Notes: generated by a model not told the origin, from the sequence alone. Counted from the first letter of the stretch, positions 8,613 to 17,911 are shown. The stretch: 64,000 nt of DNA from JAVVWB01 sp036652335 (GCA_036652335.1 JAVVWB010000004.1:62001-126000); one strand, 5' to 3'. Numbers and translations: made by a program.

Positions 8613-10424
8613 ATGAAATTAGATAAAATTAGAAATTTTAGCATTATTGCTCACGTAGACCACGGAAAGTCGACTCTAGCCGATCGTTTACTTGAGGAAA
8701 CAAAAACAATAGAGAAAAGAAATATGAAGTCACAGCTATTAGATATGCTTGATCTTGAGAGAGAGAGGGGCATAACAATTAAATCTGTTCCAGTTCGTAT
8801 GGAATATGCAGCCAAGGACGGCGAAAGATATATCTTGAATCTTATAGATACACCTGGACATGTAGATTTTACATATGAGGTTTCTAGATCTCTTGCCGCA
8901 TGTGAAGGTGCTATATTGGTTGTAGATTCTGCACAGGGAGTTGAGGCTCAAACAGTTGCTAATAGTTATTTAGCAACAGATTTGGATATTGCACTAATCC
9001 CAGTCCTCAATAAAATTGATTTGCCATCTGCTCAACCAGATAGGGTTTGCAAAGAGATAGAGGACATTATTGGCATAGATGCCACTGATGCTGTTCATGT
9101 AAGTGCAAAGACAGGATTGGGAACAGTTGATGTTTTAGAAAAAATAGTTTCAGATGTCCCGCATCCTGAAGGTGACGCTACTAAACCTCTACAAGCCCTT
9201 GTATTTGACTCTGTTTATGATAACTATAAGGGAGTTATCTGTTATGTTCGTGTCGTAAACGGAATACTCAAAACTGGCAAGGACGTTCGTTTTATGTCAA
9301 CAGGAATGGATTATCAGCTTGATGAAGTTGGGGTATTTAGACCTGATATGCAACCTGTAGATACTTTAGGTCCTGGAGAAGTAGGTTATATAGCTGCAAG
9401 TATAAAGTCAATAGAAGAGGCTCGTGTTGGAGATACTCTTACAGATACGAAAAATTCTGCATTGAATCCATTACCAGGTTATAGGAAAGTTAAACCTGTT
9501 GTGTTTTGTGGCTATTATCCAGTTGAACGAGAAGATATTAATCAACTCAGAGAAGCACTTGAAAAGCTTCAAATAAATGATTCTGCTATAAGTTTTGAAC
9601 CTGAAAATTCGGCTGCTCTTGGTTTTGGTTTTAGATGTGGATTCTTAGGCTTGTTGCATATGGAAATTGCTAAGGAGAGACTTAGTAGAGAATTTGGTGT
9701 TGACCTCGTTGCAACTGCTCCTAACGTTGTATATCAAATCTTATTAACTGATGGGGAGCTTATTGAAGCACATCGTCCTTCTGATTTTCCAGATCCATCT
9801 AAAATAGAAGAAATAAGAGAACCATATATTAAATTGTCAATTTTTTTACCTAATGATTTTGTGGGTGCTGCAATGCAGTTGTGCCAAGAGAAAAGGGGAA
9901 CCTATGTTTCTATGGATTACATTACACCTGAGAGAGTGCGTTTAACATATAACATGCCTCTTGCTGAGTTTATTCTTGATTTCCATGATAGAATGAAGTC
10001 CTGTACAAAAGGATATGCATCCTTAGACTATGAACATATTGGGTTTGTGCCTGAGAAATTAGTAAAAGTAGATATTCTCTTACAGGAAGAACCTGTAGAT
10101 GCCTTTTCTTTTATTTGTCATGTAGATCAAGCCTATCACAGGGGACATGCTGTTGTTGGGAAACTTAAAGAGTTAATACCGAGACAATTATTTGAAGTTC
10201 CAGTCCAGGCTGCTATAGCTAAAAAAGTCATAGTAAGAATGAATATAAAGGCAGTAAGAAAAGATGTTCTAGCAAAATGCTATGGTGGAGATATTACACG
10301 TAAACGCAAATTGTTGGAAAAGCAAAAAGAGGGTAAGAAAAGAATGAAACAGGTTGGTAGAGTTGCAATACCTCAAGAAGCTTTCCTAGCCTTTATGGAT
10401 GTAACTAAAGCAGATGAAAAATAA
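8613..10424 (+). CDS. lepA: Elongation factor 4 (LepA)
   Basis: Ribosome-associated GTPase that acts on stalled or mistranslocated ribosomes. I start at the ATG behind GGAGG (8599-8603), giving 603 residues beginning MKLDKIRNFSIIAHVDHGKST; an open frame of 19 extra codons upstream lacks a ribosome site. G motifs are AHVDHGKST, DTPGH and NKID, and the LepA-specific C-terminal domain ends in GKKRMKQVGRVAIPQEAFLA. The last 11 bases overlap hemW. The same order, lepA-hemW, is common in Firmicutes. Confidence 0.97.
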   Translation: MKLDKIRNFSIIAHVDHGKSTLADRLLEETKTIEKRNMKSQLLDMLDLERERGITIKSVPVRMEYAAKDGERYILNLIDTPGHVDFTYEVSRSLAACEGAILVVDSAQGVEAQTVANSYLATDLDIALIPVLNKIDLPSAQPDRVCKEIEDIIGIDATDAVHVSAKTGLGTVDVLEKIVSDVPHPEGDATKPLQALVFDSVYDNYKGVICYVRVVNGILKTGKDVRFMSTGMDYQLDEVGVFRPDMQPVDTLGPGEVGYIAASIKSIEEARVGDTLTDTKNSALNPLPGYRKVKPVVFCGYYPVEREDINQLREALEKLQINDSAISFEPENSAALGFGFRCGFLGLLHMEIAKERLSREFGVDLVATAPNVVYQILLTDGELIEAHRPSDFPDPSKIEEIREPYIKLSIFLPNDFVGAAMQLCQEKRGTYVSMDYITPERVRLTYNMPLAEFILDFHDRMKSCTKGYASLDYEHIGFVPEKLVKVDILLQEEPVDAFSFICHVDQAYHRGHAVVGKLKELIPRQLFEVPVQAAIAKKVIVRMNIKAVRKDVLAKCYGGDITRKRKLLEKQKEGKKRMKQVGRVAIPQEAFLAFMDVTKADEK

Positions 10425-11565
10425 ATCTAAAAGAAATAACCCCTTTCAGCCTCCCAATGGGGGGCTTTCTCTTTATATACATGTACCATTCTGTGAAAGA
10501 AAATGTAATTACTGTTCTTTTTATAGTAAGGTTTTGTCAAACACCGATATGGAACTATGGCTTAATTCATTAAAAATTGAAATGGAATATTGGAAGAAGA
10601 GAATAGGGGTAGCAACAATTAACACTTGTTATATTGGTGGTGGAACCCCTTCCGTTTTACGATTAAGTGATTGGAACGATTTAATAAGTGCTTTAGAAAA
10701 AAATTTTTCTTTCTCTAGTAATACAGAGGTAACAATAGAAGCTAACCCTAATTCTTTAACAGCTGAGCAGTTACTATGTTGGAGAGATTGGCGAGTAACT
10801 AGAGTCAGTATAGGTGTACAAAGCTTTGATGATGCAGAACTATCTTTTATGGGCAGATTGCATAATTCTTATCAAGCTTACGATGCAATATCTTCTACGT
10901 TAGCTTCTGGGTTTTCTGTTAATACGGACTTTATTTTTGGTTTGCCGTATCAAACATTTAAAAATTGGGGGAGAACTTTAAAAGATGCTACTAAGCTAGG
11001 TGTTCATCACATTTCTTTGTATCAGCTTTCTATTGAAAAAGGAACTCCGTGGGAGAAGCTTGATGAAAAAAATCTTTCTGATGGATATTACCCATACAGA
11101 TGGGCACAGTGGTATTTACCACAAAAAGGGTTTTACCAGTATGAAATATCTAATTTTTCTTTAAGTGGAAATGAAAGTAGACATAATATAAATTATTGGA
11201 CTGGTGGTAATTATTTGGGATTGGGTCCCAGTGCATCAGGGTACATAGACGGATGGAGATACACAAATATAACCTCTATCGATAAATATTCAAAGATTCT
11301 TACTGATGGAAAACTACCCGTTGAACTAGGAGAAAGACTTGATACTTCCTCTTCTGCAAGAGAAAGTGCTATATTAATGCTTAGAATGAAAAAGGGAATT
11401 AATAAAGCTGAGTTTGAAAAAAAATATGGAAATGTTGAATTATATCATATATGTAATATATTAAAAAAGTTCCCGTCTAAATTATATTGCATAGATGATG
11501 AATACATATCTTTATCAAACGAAGGTATGAGAGTTGCAAATATTATTTGGAGAGAACTTGTTTAG
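10414..11565 (+). CDS. hemW: Heme chaperone HemW (HemN-like radical SAM protein)
   Basis: Radical SAM protein of the oxygen-independent coproporphyrinogen oxidase superfamily. The cluster motif is Cys-x3-Cys-x2-Cys followed by Ser-Phe, in HVPFCERKCNYCSF. True HemN has a further Cys at that Phe, so HemW, which inserts heme into target proteins, is the better call. GGGTPS and the HISLYQLSIEKGTP region also match. The start overlaps lepA by 11 bases. The C-terminal winged-helix part is present. 383 residues, normal length. Confidence 0.9.
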   Translation: MKNKSKRNNPFQPPNGGLSLYIHVPFCERKCNYCSFYSKVLSNTDMELWLNSLKIEMEYWKKRIGVATINTCYIGGGTPSVLRLSDWNDLISALEKNFSFSSNTEVTIEANPNSLTAEQLLCWRDWRVTRVSIGVQSFDDAELSFMGRLHNSYQAYDAISSTLASGFSVNTDFIFGLPYQTFKNWGRTLKDATKLGVHHISLYQLSIEKGTPWEKLDEKNLSDGYYPYRWAQWYLPQKGFYQYEISNFSLSGNESRHNINYWTGGNYLGLGPSASGYIDGWRYTNITSIDKYSKILTDGKLPVELGERLDTSSSARESAILMLRMKKGINKAEFEKKYGNVELYHICNILKKFPSKLYCIDDEYISLSNEGMRVANIIWRELV

Positions 11566-11599
11566 TTCTGCATATAAAATCTCAAATGGAGGTGCTGTT

Positions 11600-13048
11600 T
11601 TGAAGACGCATATTCAAGAAGAAATGAGAAAAATTCCCTCTATGGATAAAATACTTTCACTTCCATGGATAACTCAATTTGAAGAAAGTTTAGGTAGAGA
11701 TACTGTTAAAGGAAGTATCTCTGTGTTGTTAAATGCCGAAAAAGAATCTGTAATAAAAGATCTTGATAAGCATGTTAATCTTGAAGAAATATATGAACGA
11801 ATAAGAGAGTTCCTAAAAAGGAAAGGTACTCCAACACTTAAACAGGTCGTTAATGCGACAGGTGTCGTTGTGCATACAAATTTAGGGCGGTCATTGCTTG
11901 CTGATGAAGCTATTGATAATGTTGCAAAGATAGCTGCTAATTATAGTACGCTAGAATATTCACCAGAGAACGGAAGTAGAGGACACAGAAACAATCACGT
12001 TGAGTGGCTTATTTGTCAATTAACTGGTGCAGAAGCAGCGTTAGTAGTAAATAATAATGCTGCTGCAGTTATTTTGGCACTTAGTGCATTATCAAAAGGG
12101 AAAGAAGCGATTGTCTCTAGAGGTGAGCTTGTGGAAATAGGTGGTTCATTTAGAATACCTGACATTATGGCTCTTTCTGGAACAGAAATGGTCGAAGTAG
12201 GAACGACAAATAGGACACATCTAAAAGATTACGCGAATGCAATTACAGAAGAGACAAAATTATTGCTTAAAATTCATCCTTCCAATTACAAGATTACTGG
12301 ATTTTCTTCTTCTGTCCCAAGAGAAGAGCTTGCTACTCTTGCTCATAACAATAATGTAATTTTTATGGAAGATTTGGGTAGTGGCATGTTGGTAGATCTT
12401 TCTTCGGTATGTTTAAGTGATGATCCGACGGTAAGCGAATCATTAATGTCTGGAGTTGATCTTGTCACATTTTCTGGAGATAAACTTTTAGGTGGCCCCC
12501 AAATTGGTGTTTTGGTCGGGAAAAAAGAAATTATAGACCTGCTTCGTACATATCCGCTTTTAAGAGCTCTTAGGGTGGATAAAATGACGCTGTGTGCGTT
12601 TGAAACGACTTTAAGACTTTATTTAAAAGGCGATGTTAATAAAATTCCTACTATTTCAATGGTAATGGAAACGGCAGAAGAACTAAAGTCTAGAGCTAAT
12701 CTTTTATTAAGAAAAATGAAGAAAGAAATTAAAAAGATAAATATTAATTTTAATTTTCAACTTGATATAGTTGAGACAAGAGATACCGTTGGGGGTGGGT
12801 CGTTTCCGCAGTCTGTACTCAAGGGATATGGAGTCTCATTATATGCCCCAAGTTTGGGAAGTTCAGGTAATATTGCTCAATCTTTGAGAATGATGGATAC
12901 CCCGATTATTGCTGGGGCATCAGAAGATAAGGTTGTCTTTCATGTGAGGACACTTAGAAAAAAAGATGAAATTTTTATCATAGATTCATTACTAAAACTT
13001 CTAAAAGGTAGAAATGAGTTTGCAGATGGAAGAGATTATAAAGAATAA
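11600..13048 (+). CDS. selA: L-seryl-tRNA(Sec) selenium transferase
   Basis: PLP enzyme that converts Ser-tRNA(Sec) to selenocysteinyl-tRNA using selenophosphate. With the TTG start behind GGAGG (spacing about seven bases) the protein is 482 residues and the PLP lysine in FSGDKLLGGPQ is Lys295. That is the same number I recall for E. coli SelA and it supports the start choice. HTNLGRS, VVNNNAAAV, SRGELVEIGGSFRIPD and EVGTTNRTH are all conserved. A longer frame from ATG 11534 would overlap hemW and has no ribosome site. selB overlaps the 3' end by 35 bases. selD and selC are not in the window. Confidence 0.97.
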   Translation: MKTHIQEEMRKIPSMDKILSLPWITQFEESLGRDTVKGSISVLLNAEKESVIKDLDKHVNLEEIYERIREFLKRKGTPTLKQVVNATGVVVHTNLGRSLLADEAIDNVAKIAANYSTLEYSPENGSRGHRNNHVEWLICQLTGAEAALVVNNNAAAVILALSALSKGKEAIVSRGELVEIGGSFRIPDIMALSGTEMVEVGTTNRTHLKDYANAITEETKLLLKIHPSNYKITGFSSSVPREELATLAHNNNVIFMEDLGSGMLVDLSSVCLSDDPTVSESLMSGVDLVTFSGDKLLGGPQIGVLVGKKEIIDLLRTYPLLRALRVDKMTLCAFETTLRLYLKGDVNKIPTISMVMETAEELKSRANLLLRKMKKEIKKININFNFQLDIVETRDTVGGGSFPQSVLKGYGVSLYAPSLGSSGNIAQSLRMMDTPIIAGASEDKVVFHVRTLRKKDEIFIIDSLLKLLKGRNEFADGRDYKE

Positions 13049-14960
13049 AGAAGAATATCCCTTTGTATTAGGAACAGCTGGACATATAGATCACGGCAAA
13101 ACGACTCTTGTTAAAATATTGTCGGGGGTTGATTGTGATCGTTTGTCTGAAGAGAAAAAACGTGGAATGACAATTGAACTGGGATTTGCTCCATTTACAA
13201 TGCCCTCTGGCAAAGTAATAAGTATTGTAGATGTTCCAGGACATGAAAAATTTATAAGGCAAATGGTAGCCGGAGTTGCTGGGATTGATGCTGTTATGCT
13301 TGTTGTAGCAGCGGACGATGGTGTAATGCCACAAACTATAGAACACCTAGAGATATTAAGCCTTTTAGGAGTAAAAAGGGGAATAACTGTAATAAATAAG
13401 TGTGACCTAGTTGATGATGAAATGCTTGAATTGGCAAAAGAAGATGTGCGTGCTTTGCTAAAGGGGTCATTTCTTGAAAATGAGCCAATGGTTGCGGTCT
13501 CAGCTACCCAAAACATAGGCATTGATCTTTTGAGAGAGACAATACAAGAAATGGTTACATCTGCAGAACAAAAGGTAAAATTAGGTAAATTCTTTTTGCC
13601 CGTAGATAGAGTGTTTAAAATATCTGGTTTTGGAACCGTAGTTACTGGTACGGCAATTACTGGAACAATTACTGTGGGAGAAGAGCTTGAAATTCTTCCC
13701 AATTCGCAAGTTACGAAAGTTCGTTCACTACAGGTCCACAGTAATAATGTAGAAAGGGCTTTTTCTGGACAAAGAGTTGCTATAAATTTAACTAATATAT
13801 CTGTTGATGATGTAAATCGCGGGGATGTCTTAACGTCTAAGGATTATTTTTTGCCTACAGATTGTATTGGTGTGAAGATTAAAGCACTGGCATCTTTAAA
13901 AAATCCTATAGAACACTGGCAGAGACTTAGATTGCATATAGGTACATCTGATGTTTTGGCAAGGGTTTCATTGTTTGACAACGGGAAGATTTTGCCTGGA
14001 GAAACAGCTATTGCTCAGCTAATTTTAGACGAGAAAATAACAGTCTCATCAGAGTCAAATTTTATATTGAGAAGCTATAGTCCATTAAAGACCATTGCTG
14101 GTGGAAAGGTTTTGTTGGCTAATAGTGTAAGGCCCAAAAGTAAGGAACAAAAATCTAAACTTATTAATTTCTTTACCTCACTTCCTTCTAGAGAAGATAT
14201 GAAAGAATATATAACTTCGATTGTAAACTTTTATGAATTTATTTCCGCACAGTCATTGAAGTATATTCTTAACGATGATTTATTGAGTATAAGAGGTATT
14301 TTGTCATCATTGGAAATGAAAAACGAAGTTTGTGTTATCAGGACATCAGAACAGTATTATATCTCTATTGGTAGACTTGAGAATATGAGAAAGCGTATTG
14401 AAGACAGACTGAAGAAATTCCATTTAGAACATCCTGAAAGTAATGGACTTCCTGTAGATGAATTGTACAATTTAATTATTGTTGATGATAGTAAGATACT
14501 TAAAGCAATTCTCTCAATATTTGTAAAATATGAATGGTTTAATATCAGTAATAATAGAATATGCCTAAGAGATTTTAAAACGTTTGACTTGGAGTTGTTT
14601 ATAAAAGAGGTAAATCTAGCAATAGACTTCATAAATAGCCAAGGGTATTCATTACCATCTATAAGAGAATTATCGAACAAACTTAACTTTGATGAATCTA
14701 AAACTAAGAGAATAATTTCTTATATGAGGGAACAACATATGATAGATATAATTTCTGATGGGCTTATATTTTCGAAGAAAAGTCAAGATGATTTATTGTT
14801 AATACTGAGAAATATAGAGGGAGAAATTACACTTGCAAATGTTAGAGATTTAACAATGAGTAGCAGAAAATATATTTTGCCTATCTTAGAGTTTTTTGAT
14901 AGTAAGGGGCTTACTCATAGAGTTGGAGATAAACGAATATTATCAAATAAAAGTAAGTAA
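13014..14960 (+). CDS. selB: Selenocysteine-specific elongation factor SelB
   Basis: Delivers Sec-tRNA(Sec) to the ribosome at UGA codons marked by a SECIS hairpin. The 648-residue protein has an EF-Tu-like GTPase (GTAGHIDHGKTTL at about 20-32, DVPGHEKF, NKCD), two beta-barrel domains, then a C-terminal half of winged-helix repeats that bind the SECIS RNA. The ATG at 13014 has AAGG five bases upstream inside selA; a second ATG at 13026 is possible. The selA-selB overlap implies coupled translation. A probable client gene lies at 33702-33944. Confidence 0.96.
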   Translation: MSLQMEEIIKNKEEYPFVLGTAGHIDHGKTTLVKILSGVDCDRLSEEKKRGMTIELGFAPFTMPSGKVISIVDVPGHEKFIRQMVAGVAGIDAVMLVVAADDGVMPQTIEHLEILSLLGVKRGITVINKCDLVDDEMLELAKEDVRALLKGSFLENEPMVAVSATQNIGIDLLRETIQEMVTSAEQKVKLGKFFLPVDRVFKISGFGTVVTGTAITGTITVGEELEILPNSQVTKVRSLQVHSNNVERAFSGQRVAINLTNISVDDVNRGDVLTSKDYFLPTDCIGVKIKALASLKNPIEHWQRLRLHIGTSDVLARVSLFDNGKILPGETAIAQLILDEKITVSSESNFILRSYSPLKTIAGGKVLLANSVRPKSKEQKSKLINFFTSLPSREDMKEYITSIVNFYEFISAQSLKYILNDDLLSIRGILSSLEMKNEVCVIRTSEQYYISIGRLENMRKRIEDRLKKFHLEHPESNGLPVDELYNLIIVDDSKILKAILSIFVKYEWFNISNNRICLRDFKTFDLELFIKEVNLAIDFINSQGYSLPSIRELSNKLNFDESKTKRIISYMREQHMIDIISDGLIFSKKSQDDLLLILRNIEGEITLANVRDLTMSSRKYILPILEFFDSKGLTHRVGDKRILSNKSK

Positions 14961-15028
14961 AAAATAGAATTATTGTTGTCTGTATCATTACATTTTAAAG
15001 TTATTGATATTAAAATTTAACCTTTACC

Positions 15029-15057
15029 TTGCTTTTTGTTTAAAAATGAGCTATAAT
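15029..15057 (+). promoter_or_regulatory. Sigma-70 promoter of veg
   Basis: TTGCTT (15029-15034), 17-base spacer, TATAAT (15052-15057). The leader to the veg ATG would be only about 20-25 bases. The box positions also show that the open frame running upstream of veg from 15004 is not translated as such. Confidence 0.75.
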
Positions 15058-15084
15058 GTTGTCATAAGTGAGGGGGTGTCGTGT

Positions 15085-15330
15085 ATGGTGCATACAATTG
15101 ACTCCATTAAGGAATTGGTGCTCCAACACAAAGGCTCCATGGTAAATTGTCGGGTGACAAACGGTCGCCGAAAGATGGAAGAACGTGTTGGTGTTATTAA
15201 AGAAACTTATCCGAGTTTATTCACAGTTTATGTTGAAGATCAGAATGCTATGGTTTCTTTTAGTTATGCTGATGTTTTGACTCACGAAGTAGAACTCCAG
15301 ATTGTTTCGACTGGAGAGGCGCTTATCTAA
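15085..15330 (+). CDS. veg: Veg family protein
   Basis: An 81-residue small basic protein, MVHTIDSIKELVLQHKGSMV..., with the Veg-family core of a beta-barrel built around GRRKMEERVGVI and the PSLFTVYV and VSFSYADVLT strands. In Bacillus, Veg has been tied to biofilm gene expression; its biochemical role is not settled. A GAGGGGG ribosome site precedes the ATG. It has its own promoter and a strong terminator, and as in Bacillus it precedes ispE and purR. The family is mostly confined to Firmicutes and relatives such as Synergistota. Confidence 0.92.
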   Translation: MVHTIDSIKELVLQHKGSMVNCRVTNGRRKMEERVGVIKETYPSLFTVYVEDQNAMVSFSYADVLTHEVELQIVSTGEALI

Positions 15331-15344
15331 GAAATTCAGAACTT

Positions 15345-15368
15345 CCCCGGTAAATCCGGGGTTTTTTT
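15345..15368 (+). terminator. Rho-independent terminator after veg
   Basis: CCCCGG (15345-15350), five-base loop, CCGGGG (15356-15361), then seven T. The ispE ATG follows 15 bases later, so some read-through or an unseen promoter must drive ispE. Confidence 0.9.
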
Positions 15369-15382
15369 ATGAGGTGTCGTGA

Positions 15383-16249
15383 ATGAATAATACAATTTAT
15401 TACTCTCCAGTGAAAATTAACCTAACGTTACGTGTCTTAGAAAAACTTGAAAATGGATATCACAACATTTATTCTCTTTTTTTAAAGAAAAAAGGGATAG
15501 AGGGGTTGACAATTCACCCCAGATACGGTGAAAATATAGCTGACATTTTAAAGGTTACTGGTGCTGAAATAAAAGGAGAAAATCTAATTACAAAGACACT
15601 TGCATATTTTAGGACACGTGGATACAATATACCACCACTAAATGTTGAACTAAGAAAAGAATTTCCAATGGGTAGTGGAATAGGTGCTGGAAGTGGTAAT
15701 GCTGCGGCTCTTATCTCATGGCTTAAAATTAAATATTCTTTGGATATTTCTTTAGATGAAATATCAACATTAGGTTCTGATATAGCTTTTTTATCGAGTG
15801 AAAATAATATGTCAATCGTAACAGGAATTGGTGAAAAGTTGATGAATGTTGACCGTTCTATAGACCTATCTTGGGGATTAGTTTTCCCTGAATGGGGTTC
15901 TTCTACACCAAAAGCGTATTCGAAATTAGATAAGCTAAGATCTAATAAACTGTCAGAAGAATTTAATATAGAGAAATATATCGAAGAGGCTACAGTTATA
16001 ACGGAAAATCTAAGTAAAAAGAATATTGTGGGGCTTTTACCTAACGATTTTTATAGTCCACTTCGTTCTGCTTATCCACAATATAAGATGGCTGAAAAAA
16101 TTGCAGAAAAGAGCAACTTGCTTGCATGGGGGCTTTGTGGAAGTGGAAGCTCTTATTTTGTTTTATCTGATAACATTGATGTAATAAAAGAAACTATGGC
16201 CCGTTTTTCAAAAGAGAAATGGGTTAAACAGACAACGATACTGGAGTGA
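15383..16249 (+). CDS. ispE: 4-diphosphocytidyl-2-C-methyl-D-erythritol kinase
   Basis: GHMP-family kinase of the non-mevalonate (MEP) isoprenoid pathway. The 288-residue protein starts with the PVKINLTLRVLEKLENGYH substrate-binding segment. It has the ATP-binding loop PMGSGIGAGSGNAAA at about 95-109 and the SDIAFL stretch around the catalytic Asp, and ends with LCGSGSSYFVL. Sequence is somewhat divergent from textbook IspE (for example GIGAGSGN instead of the usual GLGGGSSD). GAGGTG precedes the ATG. purR follows in the same transcript, the Bacillus arrangement. Confidence 0.88.
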   Translation: MNNTIYYSPVKINLTLRVLEKLENGYHNIYSLFLKKKGIEGLTIHPRYGENIADILKVTGAEIKGENLITKTLAYFRTRGYNIPPLNVELRKEFPMGSGIGAGSGNAAALISWLKIKYSLDISLDEISTLGSDIAFLSSENNMSIVTGIGEKLMNVDRSIDLSWGLVFPEWGSSTPKAYSKLDKLRSNKLSEEFNIEKYIEEATVITENLSKKNIVGLLPNDFYSPLRSAYPQYKMAEKIAEKSNLLAWGLCGSGSSYFVLSDNIDVIKETMARFSKEKWVKQTTILE

Positions 16250-16255
16250 TTGTTA

Positions 16256-17056
16256 ATGAGAGGTCAGAGAACGGAAAGATTGGTTCGTCTTGCTGCAAAG
16301 TTTATGCTTTGTCCTTCAAAGCTAATTTCTTTAACAGATTTGGCGGGTAAATTTAATGTTTCAAAAACTGTAATAAGTGATGACGTAGAAGTTATAAATT
16401 CTGCAATGATGTCTGAGGGATTCGGACAAATGCAAGTTGATCGTGGGCGCAGTGGAGGAGCTAGATTTATTCCTCTTTGTACAAAAGAATATAGAAAAGA
16501 AATTTTGGATAACATTGCTGAAAAGTTGACAGATCCTGAACGTTATCTTCCTGGAGGGTTAATTTATTATAGTGATCTTATTTTTAACCCAGAAATTTCC
16601 CTGTCTTTGGGCTATGCAATGGCATCGTTATTTACGGAGACAGAGCCAGATGTTGTAATGACATCGGAAGTAAAAGGGATACCTGTCGCAATGTTCGCAG
16701 CATACGCATTAGGCGTACCTTTGGCTGTTTGTCGTTTCAGAAATAGAGCAAGTGATGGTTCTGCTGTTGGTGTCCATTATCCATGTGCTAATGGTGACGT
16801 AAAAACCATGTATATGGGGACTAGACAGCTTAAAAGGGGTTGTAGGGTTCTTGTCGTTGATGATTTTATGAGAGGTGGAAGTACTGCTTCGGGCATGTTG
16901 CTAATGGCGAAACAATTTGATGCTGAAGTTGCAGGGGTTGGCATCTTTATTGAATCAGAGGAACCTGAGAAAAAAGCAATACCAGAGTATCGTTCTCTTC
17001 TAACTTTATCACATAAAGATGGTTGTGCTAGGTTAAGAGTTACTGAAACATTTTAA
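16256..17056 (+). CDS. purR: Purine operon repressor PurR (Bacillus type)
   Basis: Transcriptional regulator with an N-terminal winged helix (RTERLVRLAAKFMLCPSKLISLTDLAGKFNVSKTVISDDVEVI) and a C-terminal phosphoribosyltransferase-like domain whose loop VLVVDDFMRGGSTASGM binds PRPP as effector. I take the ATG at 16256 behind GGAG; a TTG at 16250 directly after the ispE stop is also in frame. In Bacillus it represses pur genes when PRPP is low, so the purSQLF operon at 0-4.5 kb is the obvious candidate target (inference). Confidence 0.92.
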   Translation: MRGQRTERLVRLAAKFMLCPSKLISLTDLAGKFNVSKTVISDDVEVINSAMMSEGFGQMQVDRGRSGGARFIPLCTKEYRKEILDNIAEKLTDPERYLPGGLIYYSDLIFNPEISLSLGYAMASLFTETEPDVVMTSEVKGIPVAMFAAYALGVPLAVCRFRNRASDGSAVGVHYPCANGDVKTMYMGTRQLKRGCRVLVVDDFMRGGSTASGMLLMAKQFDAEVAGVGIFIESEEPEKKAIPEYRSLLTLSHKDGCARLRVTETF

Positions 17057-17066
17057 AAAAATATAG

Positions 17067-17095
17067 TTGACTAAAATAAAAACATAGAGTAAAAT
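17067..17095 (+). promoter_or_regulatory. Candidate promoter for ferredoxin and tRNA
   Basis: TTGACT (17067-17072), 17 bases, TAAAAT (17090-17095). It lies 11 bases after the purR stop and 28 bases before the ferredoxin ATG, and the tRNA follows that gene after eight bases, so both may be on one transcript. Confidence 0.65.
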
Positions 17096-17123
17096 CTTTC
17101 CCGTTAGAAAGAAGGTTGCACAC

Positions 17124-17303
17124 ATGACAGTAAAGGTTAATCTTGATGAGTGTATTGGCTGTGGTGTATGTGCTCAGTTCTGCCCCGAAGTTTTTAGTAT
17201 GGACGAGAACGAAGGTAAATCACTAGTTGTCTCGCAAGAAGAAGTAGAAACTTTAAAAGAAGCTATTGAAAGTTGTCCTGTTTCTGCTATAATACTTAGC
17301 TAG
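17124..17303 (+). CDS. Single-cluster [4Fe-4S] ferredoxin
   Basis: A 59-residue low-potential electron carrier. Cys10, Cys13 and Cys16 (CIGCGVC) plus Cys51 before Pro give the four ligands of one cluster. Cys20 before Pro matches the extra Cys that forms a disulfide in Thermotoga-type ferredoxins, but its usual partner near residue 43 is missing. AAGG precedes the ATG. Acidic composition fits the family. Likely partners are pyruvate:ferredoxin oxidoreductase and FeFe hydrogenase, not in this window. Confidence 0.9.
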   Translation: MTVKVNLDECIGCGVCAQFCPEVFSMDENEGKSLVVSQEEVETLKEAIESCPVSAIILS

Positions 17304-17311
17304 TTGCTTTT

Positions 17312-17388
17312 GGGCCCATAGCTCAATTGGTTAGAGCTCCCGGCTCATAACCGGACGGTTTCAGGTTCGATTCCTGATGGGCCCACCA
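17312..17388 (+). tRNA. tRNA with CAT anticodon (elongator Met or Ile2)
   Basis: 77 bases with encoded CCA. The acceptor stem GGGCCCA pairs with TGGGCCC. The anticodon loop is CTCATAA, reading CAT. The anticodon stem lacks the three G-C pairs of the initiator tRNA and the acceptor is fully paired, so it is not initiator. Elongator Met and lysidine-modified Ile2 cannot be told apart safely by eye. The outermost anticodon-stem pair looks like a C-A mismatch. Confidence 0.9.
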
Positions 17389-17398
17389 TTTAAAGTTT

Positions 17399-17428
17399 AA
17401 GCCTCCACATTTGTGGAGGCTTTTTTTT
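17399..17428. terminator. Bidirectional terminator after tRNA
   Basis: GCCTCCAC (17401-17408), four-base loop, GTGGAGGC (17413-17420), eight T to the right and an A-rich stretch to the left. It serves the plus-strand tRNA and probably also the convergent gene at 17432-17911. Confidence 0.85.
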
Positions 17429-17431
17429 ATT

Positions 17432-17911
17432 TTATTGACACCCTTGTTTGTCTAAGATTTTCTTTGATGCAGAAACTAACTCCTCTTCTGAAGCAAGTTC
17501 TGATTCCAAAGTTAAAGTGCCAAAAGGTGATACTTTGATTGTTAATGATGAGCCTATAATTGGATGTTTCTCAAATGATGCAATGTAATGATATATCTTG
17601 ATAGTTTTATATGTGGAACCATTTCCAAAAGGACCATCGTTGTTTATTGTTTCTAATTCATTTTGTTTCCAGTTTTTTTCTCCTAAGCCGCTAATCCATA
17701 CTGCATTTAATTTAGTACCCCTATCAGTCCTGTATGATCTTTCAATCCAAAAACCCTTATTTCCTGAAACAGTTGTAATAGGAATTTCCTGTCTATGTTG
17801 ACTTGTCCATGATTCTATTTCAGGTAAATAAATGATATCCTTTGCACAAATGGACAAGGGAAATATAAGAATGGAAATAATCACACACAACATAAAAAAT
17901 AGTTTTCTCAT
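17432..17911 (-). CDS. Hypothetical secreted protein
   Basis: I do not recognise this 159-residue protein. It begins with a clear signal peptide: a basic MRKL, a hydrophobic stretch to about residue 20, and SICAKD, which suggests cleavage near Ala23 (no proper lipobox). The remainder is a soluble beta-rich domain with WIERSYRT, GLGEKNWKQNE and YHYIASFEKHPIIGS. A GGAGG ribosome site at normal spacing supports translation. It is a single gene on the minus strand between the tRNA and the divergent miaB. Probable periplasmic protein. Confidence 0.75.
   Translation of the reverse strand: MRKLFFMLCVIISILIFPLSICAKDIIYLPEIESWTSQHRQEIPITTVSGNKGFWIERSYRTDRGTKLNAVWISGLGEKNWKQNELETINNDGPFGNGSTYKTIKIYHYIASFEKHPIIGSSLTIKVSPFGTLTLESELASEEELVSASKKILDKQGCQ

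Noticed and set aside
17312..17388. Initiator tRNA-fMet
   Set aside because: First acceptor pair is G-C paired and the three G-C pairs of the initiator anticodon stem are absent.
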